43,354 bases of DNA from Klebsiella planticola ATCC 33531 (GCF_000735435.1 NZ_JMPP01000061.1:1-43354); one strand, 5' to 3'. Positions 1 through 10,746 are shown, numbered from the stretch's first letter. The notes: generated from the sequence alone by a model not told the origin. A program made the numbers and translations.

Positions 1-77
1 GTTTTCTGCATTCGCTTCAATTCGCATCACGGTGTTAACGTCATATTCAGGCGATGTACAAGGCGCTGCGGTGATAT

Positions 78-103
78 CCCGGCTAAGCGGCGCGCCAGCC
101 GGG
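78..103 (-). terminator. Possible hairpin terminator after ubiF
   Basis: The arms CCCGGCT and AGCCGGG form a GC-rich stem eight bases beyond the ubiF stop codon. No convincing uridine run follows on the minus strand, so termination is only a possibility. Nothing else is recognisable in bases 1-111. In E. coli a tRNA cluster lies further along in this direction, but no tRNA is visible here. Confidence 0.35.
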
Positions 104-111
104 AACCGGGT

Positions 112-1287
112 TTACAATCCCAAGGCGTATTTCAGCGCCTGGCGCTTTAAAACGCCCGCATGTGCCGCAGCCATTAAGCCGATATTGCGCAGCACGCGCA
201 CCGGCGCCAGATCGTTGCTGAAACCGGCATAAAACAGATCCATACCCGACTGCATAATAAAATTATCCGCTCTGCGTCGCGCCTGGTAGCGTTTCAGCAC
301 CGGCAGGCTTGCCCATGCTTCCCCCTGGCTTTTCGCCTCGCTCAAAATATCCAGCAGCGCGTCAACATCGCGATAACCCAGATTCACCCCCTGCCCCGCC
401 AGCGGATGAATGGTATGCGCGGCATCCCCCACCAGCGCCAGTCCCGGCTGTACATACTGCAGCGCATGGCGACGGGTCAGTGGAAACGCCCCGGCACTCA
501 GCGGCGTGACCTGACCCAGTCGGGACGGGAAGTGGCGCGCAATCTCCTGCTGTAGCTGCGGCATACTCATGCCCTGCAGCTGGCGAATACGCGCGGGCGT
601 GTCATACCACACCAGCGATGCCCACTTGTCGAACAGCGGCAGAAACGCGCGCGGGCCCGATGGCGTAAACTGCTGCCAGGTGCTGTTGCCAGGCTCCTGC
701 ACGCACTGCACGCTAATCAACATGCAGGATTGCTGATACTGCCACGCGTGAACGCCAATGCCTGCCAACTGGCGCACCTGCGAGTTGGCGCCATCCGCGC
801 CGATAACCAGGCTGGCCGCACACTCGCCGCCATTGGTCAGACGCAACGTCGTGCAGGTCTCCCCCCGCTGCATCTCCTGTAACGAGGCGCCAACCTGCAG
901 CGTGACGGCCTCATGCGCCGTCAGCGCCTGCCATAGGGCGAGCTGCAGAACATTGTTCTCCACCATATAACCCAGCTCAGGCAGCTTCAGCTCGACGGCA
1001 TCAAAGGTCACATGCGCGTCCTCCCATTCCCAGGTCTCCAGCCGGCGATAGGGATGCGCACGCATGGCGCGCACCGCATCCCAGACGCCAAGGCTTTTCA
1101 GTAACCCGACGGAAGCGGCGCTAATCGCCGAAATACGGACATCCGGCGGCGCTGAAGGCGCAAATGCCGGCGGTGCCGATGGCTCGATGACCGTTACCGT
1201 AAAACCGTGCTGCGCCAGCCCCAGCGCCAGGGCTCCGCCAACCATTCCGCCACCCACAATGGCGACATCTGTTGCATGAATTGTCAT
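112..1287 (-). CDS. ubiF: 2-octaprenyl-3-methyl-6-methoxy-1,4-benzoquinol hydroxylase UbiF
   Basis: This FAD-dependent monooxygenase adds the last ring hydroxyl in aerobic ubiquinone synthesis and acts at the inner membrane in the Ubi complex. The N-terminus carries the Rossmann dinucleotide motif GGGMVG (residues 12-17), and the C-terminal half has the family signature GDAAHTIHPLAGQG, which closes the FAD site. The chosen ATG gives 391 aa, the E. coli length, and is preceded by AAGGAT. An upstream in-frame ATG at 1383 would add 32 residues unlike the family and was rejected. The gene diverges from miaB across about 200 bp. Confidence 0.97.
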   Translation of the reverse strand: MTIHATDVAIVGGGMVGGALALGLAQHGFTVTVIEPSAPPAFAPSAPPDVRISAISAASVGLLKSLGVWDAVRAMRAHPYRRLETWEWEDAHVTFDAVELKLPELGYMVENNVLQLALWQALTAHEAVTLQVGASLQEMQRGETCTTLRLTNGGECAASLVIGADGANSQVRQLAGIGVHAWQYQQSCMLISVQCVQEPGNSTWQQFTPSGPRAFLPLFDKWASLVWYDTPARIRQLQGMSMPQLQQEIARHFPSRLGQVTPLSAGAFPLTRRHALQYVQPGLALVGDAAHTIHPLAGQGVNLGYRDVDALLDILSEAKSQGEAWASLPVLKRYQARRRADNFIMQSGMDLFYAGFSNDLAPVRVLRNIGLMAAAHAGVLKRQALKYALGL

Positions 1288-1495
1288 GGCAATTATCCTT
1301 AAACCTGAATCCGTTAAGTTTACCGGATTTTTCCCCACCTCGGGGTGATAACGCTCGCACTGGTCAGGGCGCGACCAAAGCATTACAATACGCGCCCTGC
1401 AATCCTGGCTTTATACCCGCTATCCTTCACATTGCAGAGTCATTCCCGGTGAAGAAAATAGCTTTGGGTATATATACTTAAGCATGAGCAAGTCG

Positions 1496-2920
1496 ATGAC
1501 AAAAAAACTCCATATTAAAACCTGGGGCTGTCAGATGAACGAATATGATTCATCAAAGATGGCCGATCTGCTGGATGCCACGCACGGGTATCAACTGACC
1601 GAAGTGGCGGAAGAAGCGGATGTGCTGCTGCTCAATACCTGCTCAATCCGTGAGAAGGCTCAGGAAAAAGTCTTCCATCAGTTAGGCCGCTGGAAGCTAC
1701 TGAAAGAGAAGAACCCCGACCTGATTATTGGCGTCGGCGGTTGTGTCGCCTCTCAGGAAGGCCACCATATTCGCCAACGCGCCCACTACGTCGATATTAT
1801 TTTCGGGCCGCAGACGCTGCATCGTCTGCCGGAGATGATCAACTCCGTTCGCGGCAACCGCAGTCCGGTAGTGGACGTCAGTTTCCCCGAAATCGAAAAA
1901 TTCGATCGTCTGCCGGAACCGCGCGCCGAAGGCCCAACGGCATTCGTCTCGATTATGGAAGGCTGCAATAAATACTGTACTTACTGCGTGGTGCCTTACA
2001 CCCGCGGTGAAGAAGTCAGCCGCCCCTGCGACGATATTCTGTTTGAAATCGCTCAGCTGGCCGCTCAGGGGGTCCGTGAAGTTAACCTGCTGGGTCAAAA
2101 CGTCAATGCCTGGCGCGGCGAGAACTACGACGGAACGACCGGCAGTTTTGCCGATCTGCTGCGTCTGGTCGCGGCGATCGACGGTATCGACCGCATTCGC
2201 TTTACCACCAGCCACCCGATCGAGTTTACCGATGACATCATTGATGTCTATCGCGATACGCCGGAGCTGGTGAGCTTCCTGCATTTACCGGTGCAGAGCG
2301 GTTCCGACCGGGTGCTGAACCTGATGGGACGTACCCACACGGCGCTGGAATACAAAGCGATTATCCGCAAGCTGTACGAAGCGCGCCCGAATATCCAGAT
2401 TAGCTCCGACTTTATCGTCGGCTTCCCTGGCGAAACCAACGAAGATTTCGAGAAGACCATGAAGCTGATTGCCGATGTGAATCTCGATATGAGCTACAGC
2501 TTTATCTTCTCTGCCCGTCCGGGAACGCCGGCGGCGGATATGGTCGACGACGTCCCGGAAAAGGACAAGAAGCAGCGCCTGTATATTCTGCAGGAGCGCA
2601 TCAACCAGCAGGCTATGGCCTGGAGCCGCCGCATGCTTGGCACTACCCAACGCATTCTGGTTGAAGGCACCTCCCGCAAAAGCATCATGGAGCTCTCAGG
2701 GCGCACCGAGAACAATCGGGTAGTCAACTTCGAAGGCACCCCGGATATGGTCGGTAAGTTTGTCGATGTCGAAATCGTTGACGTCTACACCAACTCGCTG
2801 CGCGGTAAAATTGTGCGTACCGAAGAGGAAATGGGACTGCGTATCGCGGAATCTCCGGAATCCGTTATCGCCCGCACCCGCAAAGAAAACGACCTCGGCG
2901 TCGGAACCTATCAGCCGTGA
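1496..2920 (+). CDS. miaB: tRNA-2-methylthio-N6-dimethylallyladenosine synthase MiaB
   Basis: MiaB is a radical-SAM methylthiotransferase that converts i6A37 to ms2i6A37 in tRNAs reading UNN codons. The N-terminal domain holds Cys12, Cys49 and Cys83 for the auxiliary 4Fe-4S cluster. The radical-SAM motif CNKYCTYC supplies Cys157, Cys161 and Cys164, and a TRAM domain follows at the C-terminus. The start at 1496 gives 474 aa, as in E. coli. An in-frame ATG at 1484 would add MSKS and cannot be excluded, because neither start has a strong ribosome site. A TATATATACT stretch lies only about 10-25 bases upstream of the start, so the leader may be very short. Confidence 0.97.
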   Translation: MTKKLHIKTWGCQMNEYDSSKMADLLDATHGYQLTEVAEEADVLLLNTCSIREKAQEKVFHQLGRWKLLKEKNPDLIIGVGGCVASQEGHHIRQRAHYVDIIFGPQTLHRLPEMINSVRGNRSPVVDVSFPEIEKFDRLPEPRAEGPTAFVSIMEGCNKYCTYCVVPYTRGEEVSRPCDDILFEIAQLAAQGVREVNLLGQNVNAWRGENYDGTTGSFADLLRLVAAIDGIDRIRFTTSHPIEFTDDIIDVYRDTPELVSFLHLPVQSGSDRVLNLMGRTHTALEYKAIIRKLYEARPNIQISSDFIVGFPGETNEDFEKTMKLIADVNLDMSYSFIFSARPGTPAADMVDDVPEKDKKQRLYILQERINQQAMAWSRRMLGTTQRILVEGTSRKSIMELSGRTENNRVVNFEGTPDMVGKFVDVEIVDVYTNSLRGKIVRTEEEMGLRIAESPESVIARTRKENDLGVGTYQP

Positions 2921-2928
2921 TCCGTTCA

Positions 2929-2958
2929 GGCCTGCCGCCCCCGGCAGGCCTTGTATTT
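2929..2958 (+). terminator. Hairpin terminator after miaB
   Basis: Perfect 9-bp arms (GGCCTGCCG at 2929-2937 and CGGCAGGCC at 2942-2950) enclose a four-base loop and are followed by TTGTATTT. It starts eight bases past the miaB stop. It may reduce rather than abolish read-through, since ybeZ follows 120 bp later in the same direction. Confidence 0.55.
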
Positions 2959-3073
2959 CCTCTCCCCGGCCCAATATTCATCGCAATGCTTGCGCCATAT
3001 TCCCATGACGTGAATAATTTCCTTACTGGCCGGAGACGTTCGCTGTCCGGCAAAACGTGTAAAGAGGAACAGC

Positions 3074-4120
3074 TTGAACATAGAAACCCGTGAAATTACC
3101 CTGGAGCCAGCGGATAACGCACGCCTGCTGGGGCTGTGTGGCCCGTTTGACGACAACATCAAACAGCTGGAACGCCGATTAGGCATCGAAATTAATCGCC
3201 GTGACAATCACTTTAAACTGACCGGGCGCATGATATGCGTGAACGCGGCAGCCGATATCCTGCGCAGCCTGTACGTCGATACTGCGCCGATGCGCGGACA
3301 GATTCAGGATATTGAACCGGAACAGATTCATCTGGCCATTAAAGAGGCGCGGGTGCTGGAACAAAGCGCCGAGAGCGTGCCGGAGTACGGTAAGGCCGTC
3401 AATATTAAGACCAGGCGTGGCGTGATTAAGCCGCGTACGCCAAACCAGGCGCAGTACATCGCCAACATTCTCGATCATGATATTACCTTCGGCGTCGGCC
3501 CTGCCGGGACCGGGAAAACCTATCTGGCGGTTGCCGCGGCGGTCGACGCGCTCGAACGCCAGGACGTACGCCGTATTCTGCTGACCCGCCCTGCCGTCGA
3601 AGCCGGGGAAAAGCTCGGTTTCCTGCCCGGCGACCTGAGTCAGAAAGTCGATCCGTACCTGCGCCCGCTGTACGATGCGCTGTTCGAAATGCTCGGCTTT
3701 GAGAAGGTCGAGAAGCTGATTGAGCGCAACGTTATCGAAGTCGCACCGCTGGCCTATATGCGCGGCCGTACGCTGAACGATGCGTTTATTATTCTCGATG
3801 AAAGCCAGAACACCACCATCGAACAGATGAAGATGTTCCTGACCCGTATCGGTTTTAACTCAAAAGCGGTGATCACCGGCGACGTCACTCAGATAGACCT
3901 GCCGCGCAGCACCAAATCCGGCCTGCGCCACGCCATTGAGGTGCTGGCGGAAGTTGATGAAATCAGCTTCAATTTCTTCCATAGCGAAGATGTGGTACGC
4001 CACCCGGTGGTAGCTCGCATCGTGAATGCGTATGAAGCGTGGGAAGAAGCTGACCAAAAACGTAAAGCAGAACTGGCCGCCGAGCGCAAACGCGAAGCCC
4101 AGGAACAGGAGCAGAAATGA
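3074..4120 (+). CDS. ybeZ: PhoH-family ATPase YbeZ
   Basis: YbeZ is a cytoplasmic PhoH-like P-loop ATPase of 348 aa that acts with the RNase YbeY in ribosomal RNA metabolism. It shows Walker A GPAGTGKT (residues 142-149) and Walker B FIILDE (about 238-243) followed by SQN, the PhoH arrangement. The start codon is TTG, preceded by AGAGGAAC, and matches the E. coli N-terminus. Its last four bases overlap ybeY (ATGA), indicating translational coupling. The C-terminus is a charged Lys/Glu-rich tail. Gene order ybeZ-ybeY-ybeX-lnt is conserved in enterobacteria. Its exact biochemical role is not settled. Confidence 0.95.
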   Translation: MNIETREITLEPADNARLLGLCGPFDDNIKQLERRLGIEINRRDNHFKLTGRMICVNAAADILRSLYVDTAPMRGQIQDIEPEQIHLAIKEARVLEQSAESVPEYGKAVNIKTRRGVIKPRTPNQAQYIANILDHDITFGVGPAGTGKTYLAVAAAVDALERQDVRRILLTRPAVEAGEKLGFLPGDLSQKVDPYLRPLYDALFEMLGFEKVEKLIERNVIEVAPLAYMRGRTLNDAFIILDESQNTTIEQMKMFLTRIGFNSKAVITGDVTQIDLPRSTKSGLRHAIEVLAEVDEISFNFFHSEDVVRHPVVARIVNAYEAWEEADQKRKAELAAERKREAQEQEQK

Positions 4121-4584
4121 GTCAGGTTATTCTCGATTTACAGCTGGCTTGCGAAGATAACGCGGGGTTGCCGGATGAAGCCCAGTTTCAACGCTGGGTC
4201 GATGCCGTCATTCCTCAGTTCCAGGAGGAGTCAGAAGTGACCGTACGCCTGGTAGACGAAGCCGAAAGCCATGAGCTGAATCTGACCTATCGCGGCAAGG
4301 ATAAGCCGACAAACGTGCTGTCGTTCCCGTTTGAAGCGCCGCCGGGTATCGAACTGCCGCTGCTTGGCGACCTGATCATCTGCCGTCAGGTCGTTGAACA
4401 GGAAGCCAAAGAGCAAGACAAACCGCTGGAAGCGCACTGGGCGCATATGGTGATTCACGGCAGCCTGCACCTGCTGGGCTATGACCATATCATTGATGAA
4501 GAAGCGGAAGAGATGGAAGGCCTCGAAACAGAGATAATGCTTGCTCTGGGCTATGAGGATCCGTACATTGCCGAGAAGGAATAG
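4117..4584 (+). CDS. ybeY: Endoribonuclease YbeY (rRNA maturation factor)
   Basis: YbeY is a small zinc-dependent single-strand endoribonuclease needed for 16S rRNA 3'-end maturation and quality control of 70S ribosomes. The 155-aa protein carries the UPF0054 metal motif [11 protein letters not shown] at residues 114-124, with His114, His118 and His124 as ligands. It overlaps the end of ybeZ by four bases. The reading frame is full length and matches E. coli residue for residue in the active site. Confidence 0.96.
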   Translation: MSQVILDLQLACEDNAGLPDEAQFQRWVDAVIPQFQEESEVTVRLVDEAESHELNLTYRGKDKPTNVLSFPFEAPPGIELPLLGDLIICRQVVEQEAKEQDKPLEAHWAHMVIHGSLHLLGYDHIIDEEAEEMEGLETEIMLALGYEDPYIAEKE

Positions 4585-4685
4585 CCTGCCGCCGGTTTAA
4601 CCGGCGAGCGGCCCCCATGCCGTCCGGCGCTGAACACACGCGCGACGAGCGACAAATTAACTGACATGAGAACCCACACGACGCC

Positions 4686-5564
4686 ATGAGCGACGACAAT
4701 TCACACAGTAGTGACACAGTAAACAGCAAAAAGGGATTCTTCTCCCTGTTACTCAGCCAGCTTTTTCACGGAGAACCGAAAAACCGTGATGAACTGCTGG
4801 AGCTGATCCGTGATTCCGGGCAAAACGACCTTATCGACGAAGATACGCGCGATATGCTCGAAGGGGTAATGGACATCGCCGACCAGCGCGTCCGCGATAT
4901 CATGATCCCCCGCTCGCAGATGATTACCCTGAAACGCAATCAGACCCTGGACGAATGCCTCGATGTGATCATCGAGTCCGCCCACTCGCGTTTCCCGGTC
5001 ATCAGCGAAGATAAAGATCACATTGAAGGGATTCTGATGGCCAAGGACCTGCTGCCGTTTATGCGCAGCGATTCCGAGGCATTCAGCATGGAAAAAGTGT
5101 TACGCCCGGCGGTTGTCGTGCCTGAAAGTAAGCGGGTTGACCGCATGCTGAAAGAGTTCCGCTCCCAGCGTTACCATATGGCTATCGTGATCGATGAGTT
5201 CGGCGGCGTCTCCGGTCTGGTGACCATTGAAGACATTCTCGAGCTTATCGTCGGCGAGATAGAAGACGAATACGATGAAGAAGAAGATATCGATTTTCGT
5301 CAACTGAGCCGCCACACCTGGACGGTGCGCGCCCTGGCCTCCATTGAAGACTTCAACGAAGCCTATGGCACTCACTTCAGCGATGAGGAGGTGGATACCA
5401 TTGGCGGGCTGGTGATGCAGGCCTTTGGCCATCTGCCGGCGCGCGGTGAGTCTATTGACATCGATGGTTACCAATTCAAAGTCGCCATGGCCGATAGCCG
5501 ACGTATCATCCAGGTACATGTCAAACTTCCTGATGACGCACCGCAGCCGAAGCTGGAAGATTAA
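4686..5564 (+). CDS. ybeX: CBS-domain protein YbeX (CorC-like)
   Basis: This 292-aa soluble protein has two CBS domains (about residues 65-190) followed by a CorC/HlyC-type C-terminal domain (about 205-280). The family binds adenine nucleotides. The E. coli and Salmonella proteins were linked to CorA-associated magnesium/cobalt efflux and, more recently, to ribosome metabolism. It lies about 100 bp after ybeY. The short gap contains the palindrome GCCGGTTTAACCGGC (4591-4605) but no uridine run, so it is probably co-transcribed with ybeZ-ybeY. Confidence 0.95.
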   Translation: MSDDNSHSSDTVNSKKGFFSLLLSQLFHGEPKNRDELLELIRDSGQNDLIDEDTRDMLEGVMDIADQRVRDIMIPRSQMITLKRNQTLDECLDVIIESAHSRFPVISEDKDHIEGILMAKDLLPFMRSDSEAFSMEKVLRPAVVVPESKRVDRMLKEFRSQRYHMAIVIDEFGGVSGLVTIEDILELIVGEIEDEYDEEEDIDFRQLSRHTWTVRALASIEDFNEAYGTHFSDEEVDTIGGLVMQAFGHLPARGESIDIDGYQFKVAMADSRRIIQVHVKLPDDAPQPKLED

Positions 5565-5586
5565 TTACACGGGACGATTAACCTAA

Positions 5587-7125
5587 ATGGTATTTGCCTC
5601 TCTAATCGAACGCCAGCGCGTACGTCTGCTGCTGGCGCTATTATTCGGAGCCAGCGGAACGCTGGCTTTTTCTCCTTATGACATCTGGCCGGCGGCGATT
5701 GTTTCGTTAATCGGCCTGCAGGGGTTGACCCTTAACCGACGTCCGCTGCAAAGCGCCTGGATCGGCTTTTTCTGGGGGATGGGGCTGTTCGGTTCCGGCA
5801 TCAACTGGGTCTATGTCAGCATTGCCCAGTTCGGCGGCATGCCCGGCCCGGTCAACGTATTCCTTGTGGTACTGCTGGCGGCATATATGTCGCTGTATAC
5901 CGGACTGTTCGCCGGTCTGCTGTCGCGCCTGTGGCCCAGAACAAACTGGATACGTGTCGCCGTCGCCGCCCCGGTCGTCTGGCAAATCAGCGAATTCCTG
6001 CGCGGCTGGGTGCTGACCGGCTTCCCGTGGCTGCAGTTTGGCTACAGCCAGATTGACGGCCCGTTGAAAGGGCTGGCGCCCGTGATGGGCGTTGAAGCCA
6101 TTAACTTCCTGTTGATGGTGGTTAGCGGCCTGCTGGTTCTTGCGCTCATTCAACGCAGCTGGAAACCGTTGGTTGCCGCCATCGTGCTGTTTGCGCTGCC
6201 CTTCCCGCTGCGCTACATCCAGTGGTATCAGCTGCTGCCGGAGCGGGCAACCCAGGTATCTTTGGTGCAGGGCGATATTCCCCAGGCGCTGAAATGGGAT
6301 GAAAACCAGCTGGTGAATACGCTGAAAACCTATCTGGATTTGACGCAGCCGCATATGGGTTCCTCCCAGCTGATCGTCTGGCCAGAATCGGCGATCCCGG
6401 ATCTGGAAATCAACCAGCAGAATTTCCTGAGTATGATGGACGACCTGCTGCGCGCGAAAGACAGCTCGTTGATTACCGGTATTGTCGACGCCCGGCTTAA
6501 CAAGCAAAACCGTTACAATACCTACAACACCATCATTACGCTGGGCAAAGATAATCCCTACAGCTACGATTCCAAAGATCGCTACAACAAGAATCATCTG
6601 GTGCCGTTTGGTGAATTCGTGCCGCTGGAGTCCATTCTGCGCCCGCTGGCTCCGTTCTTCGATTTACCGATGTCCTCATTCAGCCGCGGTCCGTACGTCC
6701 AGCCGCAGCTGGTGGCACATAACATGAAGCTGACGGCGGCTATCTGCTACGAGATTATTCTCGGCGAGCAGGTGCGGGATAACTTCCGCCCGGATACCGA
6801 CTACCTGCTGACCATCTCCAACGATGCCTGGTTTGGCAAGTCCATCGGTCCGTGGCAGCACTTCCAGATGGCGCGGATGCGTGCCCTGGAGCTGGCGCGT
6901 CCGCTGCTGCGCAGCACCAATAACGGTATTACCGCCGTCATCGGTCCGCGTGGGGAAATTCAGGATATGATCCCGCAGTTTACCCGCGCAGTGCTGACCA
7001 CCAAAGTCACTCCGACGTCCGGCCTGACCCCGTACGCCCGTACCGGTAACTGGCCGCTGTGGGCGCTGACCGCGCTGTTGGGTTTTGGCGCGCTGATCAT
7101 GAGTCTGCGCCAGCGTCGTCGCTAA
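5587..7125 (+). CDS. lnt: Apolipoprotein N-acyltransferase Lnt
   Basis: Lnt adds the third acyl chain to the N-terminal cysteine of lipoproteins in the inner membrane, which permits Lol-dependent sorting to the outer membrane. The 512-aa product has several hydrophobic segments in residues 1-210, then a nitrilase domain. The catalytic Glu (VWPESAIP), Lys ([10 protein letters not shown]) and Cys (AAICYEI) correspond to E. coli E267, K335 and C387. A final membrane helix precedes a basic tail. The gene follows ybeX by 22 bp and appears to close the operon. LptE and RlpA elsewhere in this window are likely substrates. Confidence 0.97.
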   Translation: MVFASLIERQRVRLLLALLFGASGTLAFSPYDIWPAAIVSLIGLQGLTLNRRPLQSAWIGFFWGMGLFGSGINWVYVSIAQFGGMPGPVNVFLVVLLAAYMSLYTGLFAGLLSRLWPRTNWIRVAVAAPVVWQISEFLRGWVLTGFPWLQFGYSQIDGPLKGLAPVMGVEAINFLLMVVSGLLVLALIQRSWKPLVAAIVLFALPFPLRYIQWYQLLPERATQVSLVQGDIPQALKWDENQLVNTLKTYLDLTQPHMGSSQLIVWPESAIPDLEINQQNFLSMMDDLLRAKDSSLITGIVDARLNKQNRYNTYNTIITLGKDNPYSYDSKDRYNKNHLVPFGEFVPLESILRPLAPFFDLPMSSFSRGPYVQPQLVAHNMKLTAAICYEIILGEQVRDNFRPDTDYLLTISNDAWFGKSIGPWQHFQMARMRALELARPLLRSTNNGITAVIGPRGEIQDMIPQFTRAVLTTKVTPTSGLTPYARTGNWPLWALTALLGFGALIMSLRQRRR

Positions 7126-7137
7126 TCGTTACAGCCT

Positions 7138-7199
7138 GCGGATCTAAGTGTCGATCCGCATAGCCCCGGCCGGCAGCCGTCGCCGGGGCCGCCTTTCTC
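7138..7199 (+). terminator. Tandem hairpins after lnt
   Basis: Two stem-loops follow the lnt stop. One has arms GCGGATC and GATCCGC (7138-7159). The other has arms GCCCCGGC and GCCGGGGC (7163-7189) and is followed by a pyrimidine-rich stretch, CGCCTTTCTCTCC. They probably end the ybeZ-lnt transcript. Confidence 0.5.
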
Positions 7200-7229
7200 T
7201 CCATGCTTCCTTCTCGCCACTCGCCAACC

Positions 7230-7246
7230 TGGCACGCCCATTGCTT
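7230..7246 (+). promoter_or_regulatory. Sigma-54 promoter for gltIJKL
   Basis: The sequence reads TGGCACG, four bases, TTGCTT. This is a full match to the RpoN -24/-12 consensus (TGGCACG-N4-TTGCW). The GG and GC doublets are exactly ten bases apart and predict a start near 7256, giving a leader of about 275 nt before gltI. Nitrogen-controlled expression of an amino-acid importer is expected biology. Use of the site is inferred from sequence only. Confidence 0.75.
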
Positions 7247-7290
7247 AATATTCTCAGGTCGCGGCGACATTTATTGCTGGTATAACCCGG

Positions 7291-7331
7291 TTGCACCAGC
7301 ATCGCTCGCCTCAAGCACTAACCTGGTGCAA
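7291..7331 (+). promoter_or_regulatory. NtrC-like site inside a 9-bp inverted repeat
   Basis: GCACT-AACCT-GGTGC (7315-7329) matches the NtrC enhancer pattern GCACY-N5-GGTGC. It overlaps the right arm of a perfect inverted repeat, TTGCACCAG (7291-7299) and CTGGTGCAA (7323-7331). The site lies about 65 bp downstream of the predicted sigma-54 start, not upstream as usual. It could be an enhancer in an odd place, or a stem-loop in the mRNA leader. Confidence 0.5.
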
Positions 7332-7469
7332 TGGACGATTTTTGCCTTTAAATGGTGCGGAGCACTTCGCAAAAATAAACAATAAAGCAGCAAAATCTTT
7401 ACATTAAGCCAAACTAAATGCTAACAAACACATACAAATGCTGCGCGTCAGCGTCGCAGCCATAATAAC

Positions 7470-7487
7470 GCACACACACATTCACAA
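7470..7487 (+). promoter_or_regulatory. C/A-rich leader element, probable GcvB target
   Basis: A run of CA repeats, GCACACACACATTCACAA, lies 45-62 bases before the gltI start. In Salmonella a C/A-rich element at about the same place in the gltI leader acts as a translation enhancer and as the pairing site of the small RNA GcvB. A second C/A-rich patch lies near 7424-7437. Confidence 0.65.
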
Positions 7488-7531
7488 TGGGTATCAAAAG
7501 CGTCAGTGACGCTGAGGATAAGGAGTTGGAT

Positions 7532-8440
7532 ATGCAATTACGTAAACTGGCCACAGCGATGCTGGTCATGGGCATGACCGCCGGTCTGGCGCATGCGGAA
7601 GATGCCGCCCCGGCAGCAGGCAGCACACTGGACAAAATCGCTAAAAACGGCGTTATCGTCGTCGGCCACCGTGAATCCTCCGTACCGTTCTCTTACTACG
7701 ACAATCAACAAAAAGTGGTCGGTTACTCTCAGGACTACTCCAACGCTATCGTTGACGCTATCAAGAAACAGCTGAATAAGCCTGACCTGCAGGTAAAACT
7801 GGTTCCGGTGACCTCGCAAAACCGTATTCCGCTGCTGCAGAACGGGACTTATGACTTCGAGTGCGGCTCCACGACCAATAACCTTGAACGTCAGAAGCAA
7901 GCCGCCTTCTCCGATACCATTTTCGTCGTGGGTACCCGCCTGCTGGTGAAAAAAGGCGGGGCGATTAAAGATTTCCCGGATCTGAAAGACAAAGCGGTTG
8001 TCGTCACTTCCGGTACCACTTCCGAAGTTCTGCTGCATAAGTTGAATGACGAGAAGAAAATGAACATGCGCATTATCAGCGCCAAAGACCACGGCGACTC
8101 CTTCCGTACTCTGGAAAGCGGTCGCGCGGTGGCCTTTATGATGGACGATGCGCTGCTGGCCGGCGAACGCGCGAAAGCGAAGAAACCGGATAACTGGGAG
8201 ATCGTCGGTACGGCACAGTCGAAAGAAGCCTACGGCTGTATGCTGCGTAAAGATGATCCGCAGTTTAAAAAGCTGATTGATGACACCGTCGCCACGGCCC
8301 AGACCTCCGGCGAAGCGGAAAAATGGTTTGATAAATGGTTCAAAAACCCAATTCCGCCAAAAAATCTGAATATGAACTTCGAACTCTCCGACGACATGAA
8401 GACGCTGTTCAAGACCCCTAACGACAAAGCTCTGAACTAA
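7532..8440 (+). CDS. gltI: Glutamate/aspartate periplasmic binding protein GltI
   Basis: GltI is the periplasmic receptor for the GltJKL ABC importer. The first 22 residues form a signal peptide ending in AHA, before EDAAP. The mature part is a family 3 solute-binding protein with a type-II periplasmic fold. The chosen ATG follows AAGGAG and gives 302 aa, exactly as in E. coli. An ATG at 7487 would extend the frame by 15 residues and spoil the signal peptide, so it was rejected. The upstream 406 bp hold the sigma-54 promoter, the NtrC-like site and the GcvB-type element. SroC follows the stop codon. Confidence 0.97.
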   Translation: MQLRKLATAMLVMGMTAGLAHAEDAAPAAGSTLDKIAKNGVIVVGHRESSVPFSYYDNQQKVVGYSQDYSNAIVDAIKKQLNKPDLQVKLVPVTSQNRIPLLQNGTYDFECGSTTNNLERQKQAAFSDTIFVVGTRLLVKKGGAIKDFPDLKDKAVVVTSGTTSEVLLHKLNDEKKMNMRIISAKDHGDSFRTLESGRAVAFMMDDALLAGERAKAKKPDNWEIVGTAQSKEAYGCMLRKDDPQFKKLIDDTVATAQTSGEAEKWFDKWFKNPIPPKNLNMNFELSDDMKTLFKTPNDKALN

Positions 8441-8590
8441 TTAAAAAAACAAGGGGCAGGACACCCTGCCCTCCCGATTGTTGTGACAGCACGGACAGAC
8501 TATACGGTGGCTGGTCGTTCCCCAGCCGCCGCGAATACCGAAACAGGCTGCACAATGATCTTCGAGGGTAGCGATGCTACCCTTTTTTTT
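8438..8590 (+). ncRNA. sroC: SroC small RNA (gltI-gltJ intergenic)
   Basis: In E. coli and Salmonella, SroC is an approximately 150-160-nt RNA cut by RNase E from the gltI-gltJ part of the gltIJKL mRNA. It acts as a sponge for GcvB and triggers its decay. The equivalent spot here has a hairpin (GGGCAGG/CCTGCCC, 8454-8471), an unstructured middle and a strong intrinsic terminator (GGGTAGC, GAT, GCTACCC, then eight T) ending at 8590. The 3' end is well defined. The 5' end is estimated from the known length. Identification rests on position and architecture. Confidence 0.75.
8566..8590 (+). terminator. Intrinsic terminator between gltI and gltJ (SroC 3' end)
   Basis: A perfect 7-bp stem with a three-base loop is followed by eight T residues, 14 bases before the gltJ start. 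It should stop part of the transcription from gltI. This would make the binding protein more abundant than the membrane and ATPase subunits and would define the SroC 3' end. Confidence 0.9.
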
Positions 8591-8603
8591 CCAGGAGTCA
8601 TTT

Positions 8604-9344
8604 ATGTCAATAGACTGGAACTGGGGAATCTTCCTGCAACAGGCCCCGTTCGGCAATACCACCTATCTGGGTTGGCTCTGGAGCGGCTTTCAGGTCACCA
8701 TCGCCCTGTCGATTAGCGCCTGGATTATCGCTTTTTTCGTCGGCTCGCTGTTCGGCATCTTACGCACCGCCCCCAACCGCTGGTTATCCAGCATCGGGAC
8801 CTGCTACGTCGAACTGTTCCGTAATGTCCCGCTGATCGTTCAGTTCTTCACCTGGTACCTGGTGGTGCCGGAGCTGCTGCCGGAAAACATCGGCATGTGG
8901 TTTAAATCCGAGCTCGATCCGAATATTCAGTTCTTCCTCTCTTCGATGATGTGTCTGGGGCTGTTTACCGCCGCTCGCGTATGCGAACAGGTGCGCGCCG
9001 CCATTCAGTCACTGCCGCGCGGACAGAAAAACGCCGGGCTGGCGATGGGCCTGACGCTGCCGCAGACCTATCGTTACGTCCTGCTGCCTAACGCCTATCG
9101 GGTGATTGTGCCGCCGATGACCTCTGAGATGATGAACCTGGTGAAAAACTCGGCCATCGCCTCAACCATCGGGCTGGCGGATATGGCGGCACAGGCAGGC
9201 AAGCTGCTGGATTACTCGGCCCACGCCTGGGAATCCTTTACCGCGATTACCCTCGCCTATGTGTTTATTAATGCGGTGATTATGCTGGTGATGTATGTGG
9301 TTGAACGCAAGGTCCGCCTGCCGGGCAATATGGGAGGCAAATAA
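8604..9344 (+). CDS. gltJ: Glutamate/aspartate ABC transporter permease GltJ
   Basis: GltJ is one of two inner-membrane permease subunits of the glutamate/aspartate importer. The 246-aa product has the HisM-type layout of several membrane helices and the EAA loop around [15 protein letters not shown], which contacts the ATPase GltL. The ATG at 8604 follows CAGGAG and matches the E. coli N-terminus MSIDWNWG. A start at 8574 would lie inside the SroC terminator and was rejected. It ends two bases before gltK. Confidence 0.97.
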   Translation: MSIDWNWGIFLQQAPFGNTTYLGWLWSGFQVTIALSISAWIIAFFVGSLFGILRTAPNRWLSSIGTCYVELFRNVPLIVQFFTWYLVVPELLPENIGMWFKSELDPNIQFFLSSMMCLGLFTAARVCEQVRAAIQSLPRGQKNAGLAMGLTLPQTYRYVLLPNAYRVIVPPMTSEMMNLVKNSAIASTIGLADMAAQAGKLLDYSAHAWESFTAITLAYVFINAVIMLVMYVVERKVRLPGNMGGK

Positions 9345-9346
9345 TC

Positions 9347-10020
9347 ATGTACGATTTTGACTGGAGTTCTATCGTTCCATCGATGCCCTACCTGCTGGCC
9401 GGGCTGGTTATCACCCTGAAAATCACCGTGACCGCCATCATTTTTGGTATCGTCTGGGGCACCCTGCTGGCGGTTATGCGTCTGTCCAGCTTCCTGCCGC
9501 TGGCGTGGTTTGCGAAGACCTACGTCAACGTGTTCCGCTCGATCCCGCTGGTGATGGTCCTGCTGTGGTTTTATCTGATTGTTCCCGGCTTCCTGCAGAA
9601 CGTCCTTGGCCTGTCGCCGAAGAGCGATATCCGCTTGATCTCCGCGATGGTGGCCTTTTCGATGTTTGAAGCGGCGTACTATTCGGAAATTATCCGCGCG
9701 GGTATCCAGAGTATCTCTCGCGGCCAGTCGAGCGCCGCGCTGGCGCTGGGGATGACCCAGTGGCAATCCATGAAGCTGATTATTCTGCCGCAGGCGTTTC
9801 GCGCCATGGTGCCGCTGCTGCTCACCCAGGGGATCGTTCTGTTCCAGGACACCTCTCTGGTTTACGTTCTGAGCCTGGCCGACTTCTTCCGTACCGCCTC
9901 CACCATCGGCGAGCGCGACGGAACCCAGGTCGAGATGATCCTGTTCGCAGGCGCCGTTTATTTTGTCATTAGTCTCAGCGCATCGCTGTTGGTCAGCTGG
10001 TTGAAGAAAAGGACTGTGTA

Positions 10021-10021
<1 letters not shown>
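9347..10021 (+). CDS. gltK: Glutamate/aspartate ABC transporter permease GltK
   Basis: GltK is the second permease subunit, 224 aa, the same length as in E. coli. It has the polar amino-acid permease topology and an EAA-type loop near [15 protein letters not shown] that docks on GltL. It starts two bases after gltJ and its stop codon shares a base with the gltL ATG (TAATG), so the three genes are translationally coupled. Confidence 0.97.

Positions 10022-10746
<725 letters not shown>

Noticed and set aside
1-111. tRNA genes expected near ubiF from E. coli
   Set aside because: No cloverleaf or CCA end is visible in these bases. The cluster, if present, is outside the window.
7332-7346. Second sigma-54 promoter nearer gltI
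   Set aside because: The TGG and TTGCC elements are one base too close, breaking the strict GG-N10-GC spacing.
7487-7531. Extended gltI start
   Set aside because: It lacks a ribosome site and would place 15 charged residues before the signal peptide. The ATG at 7532 follows AAGGAG.
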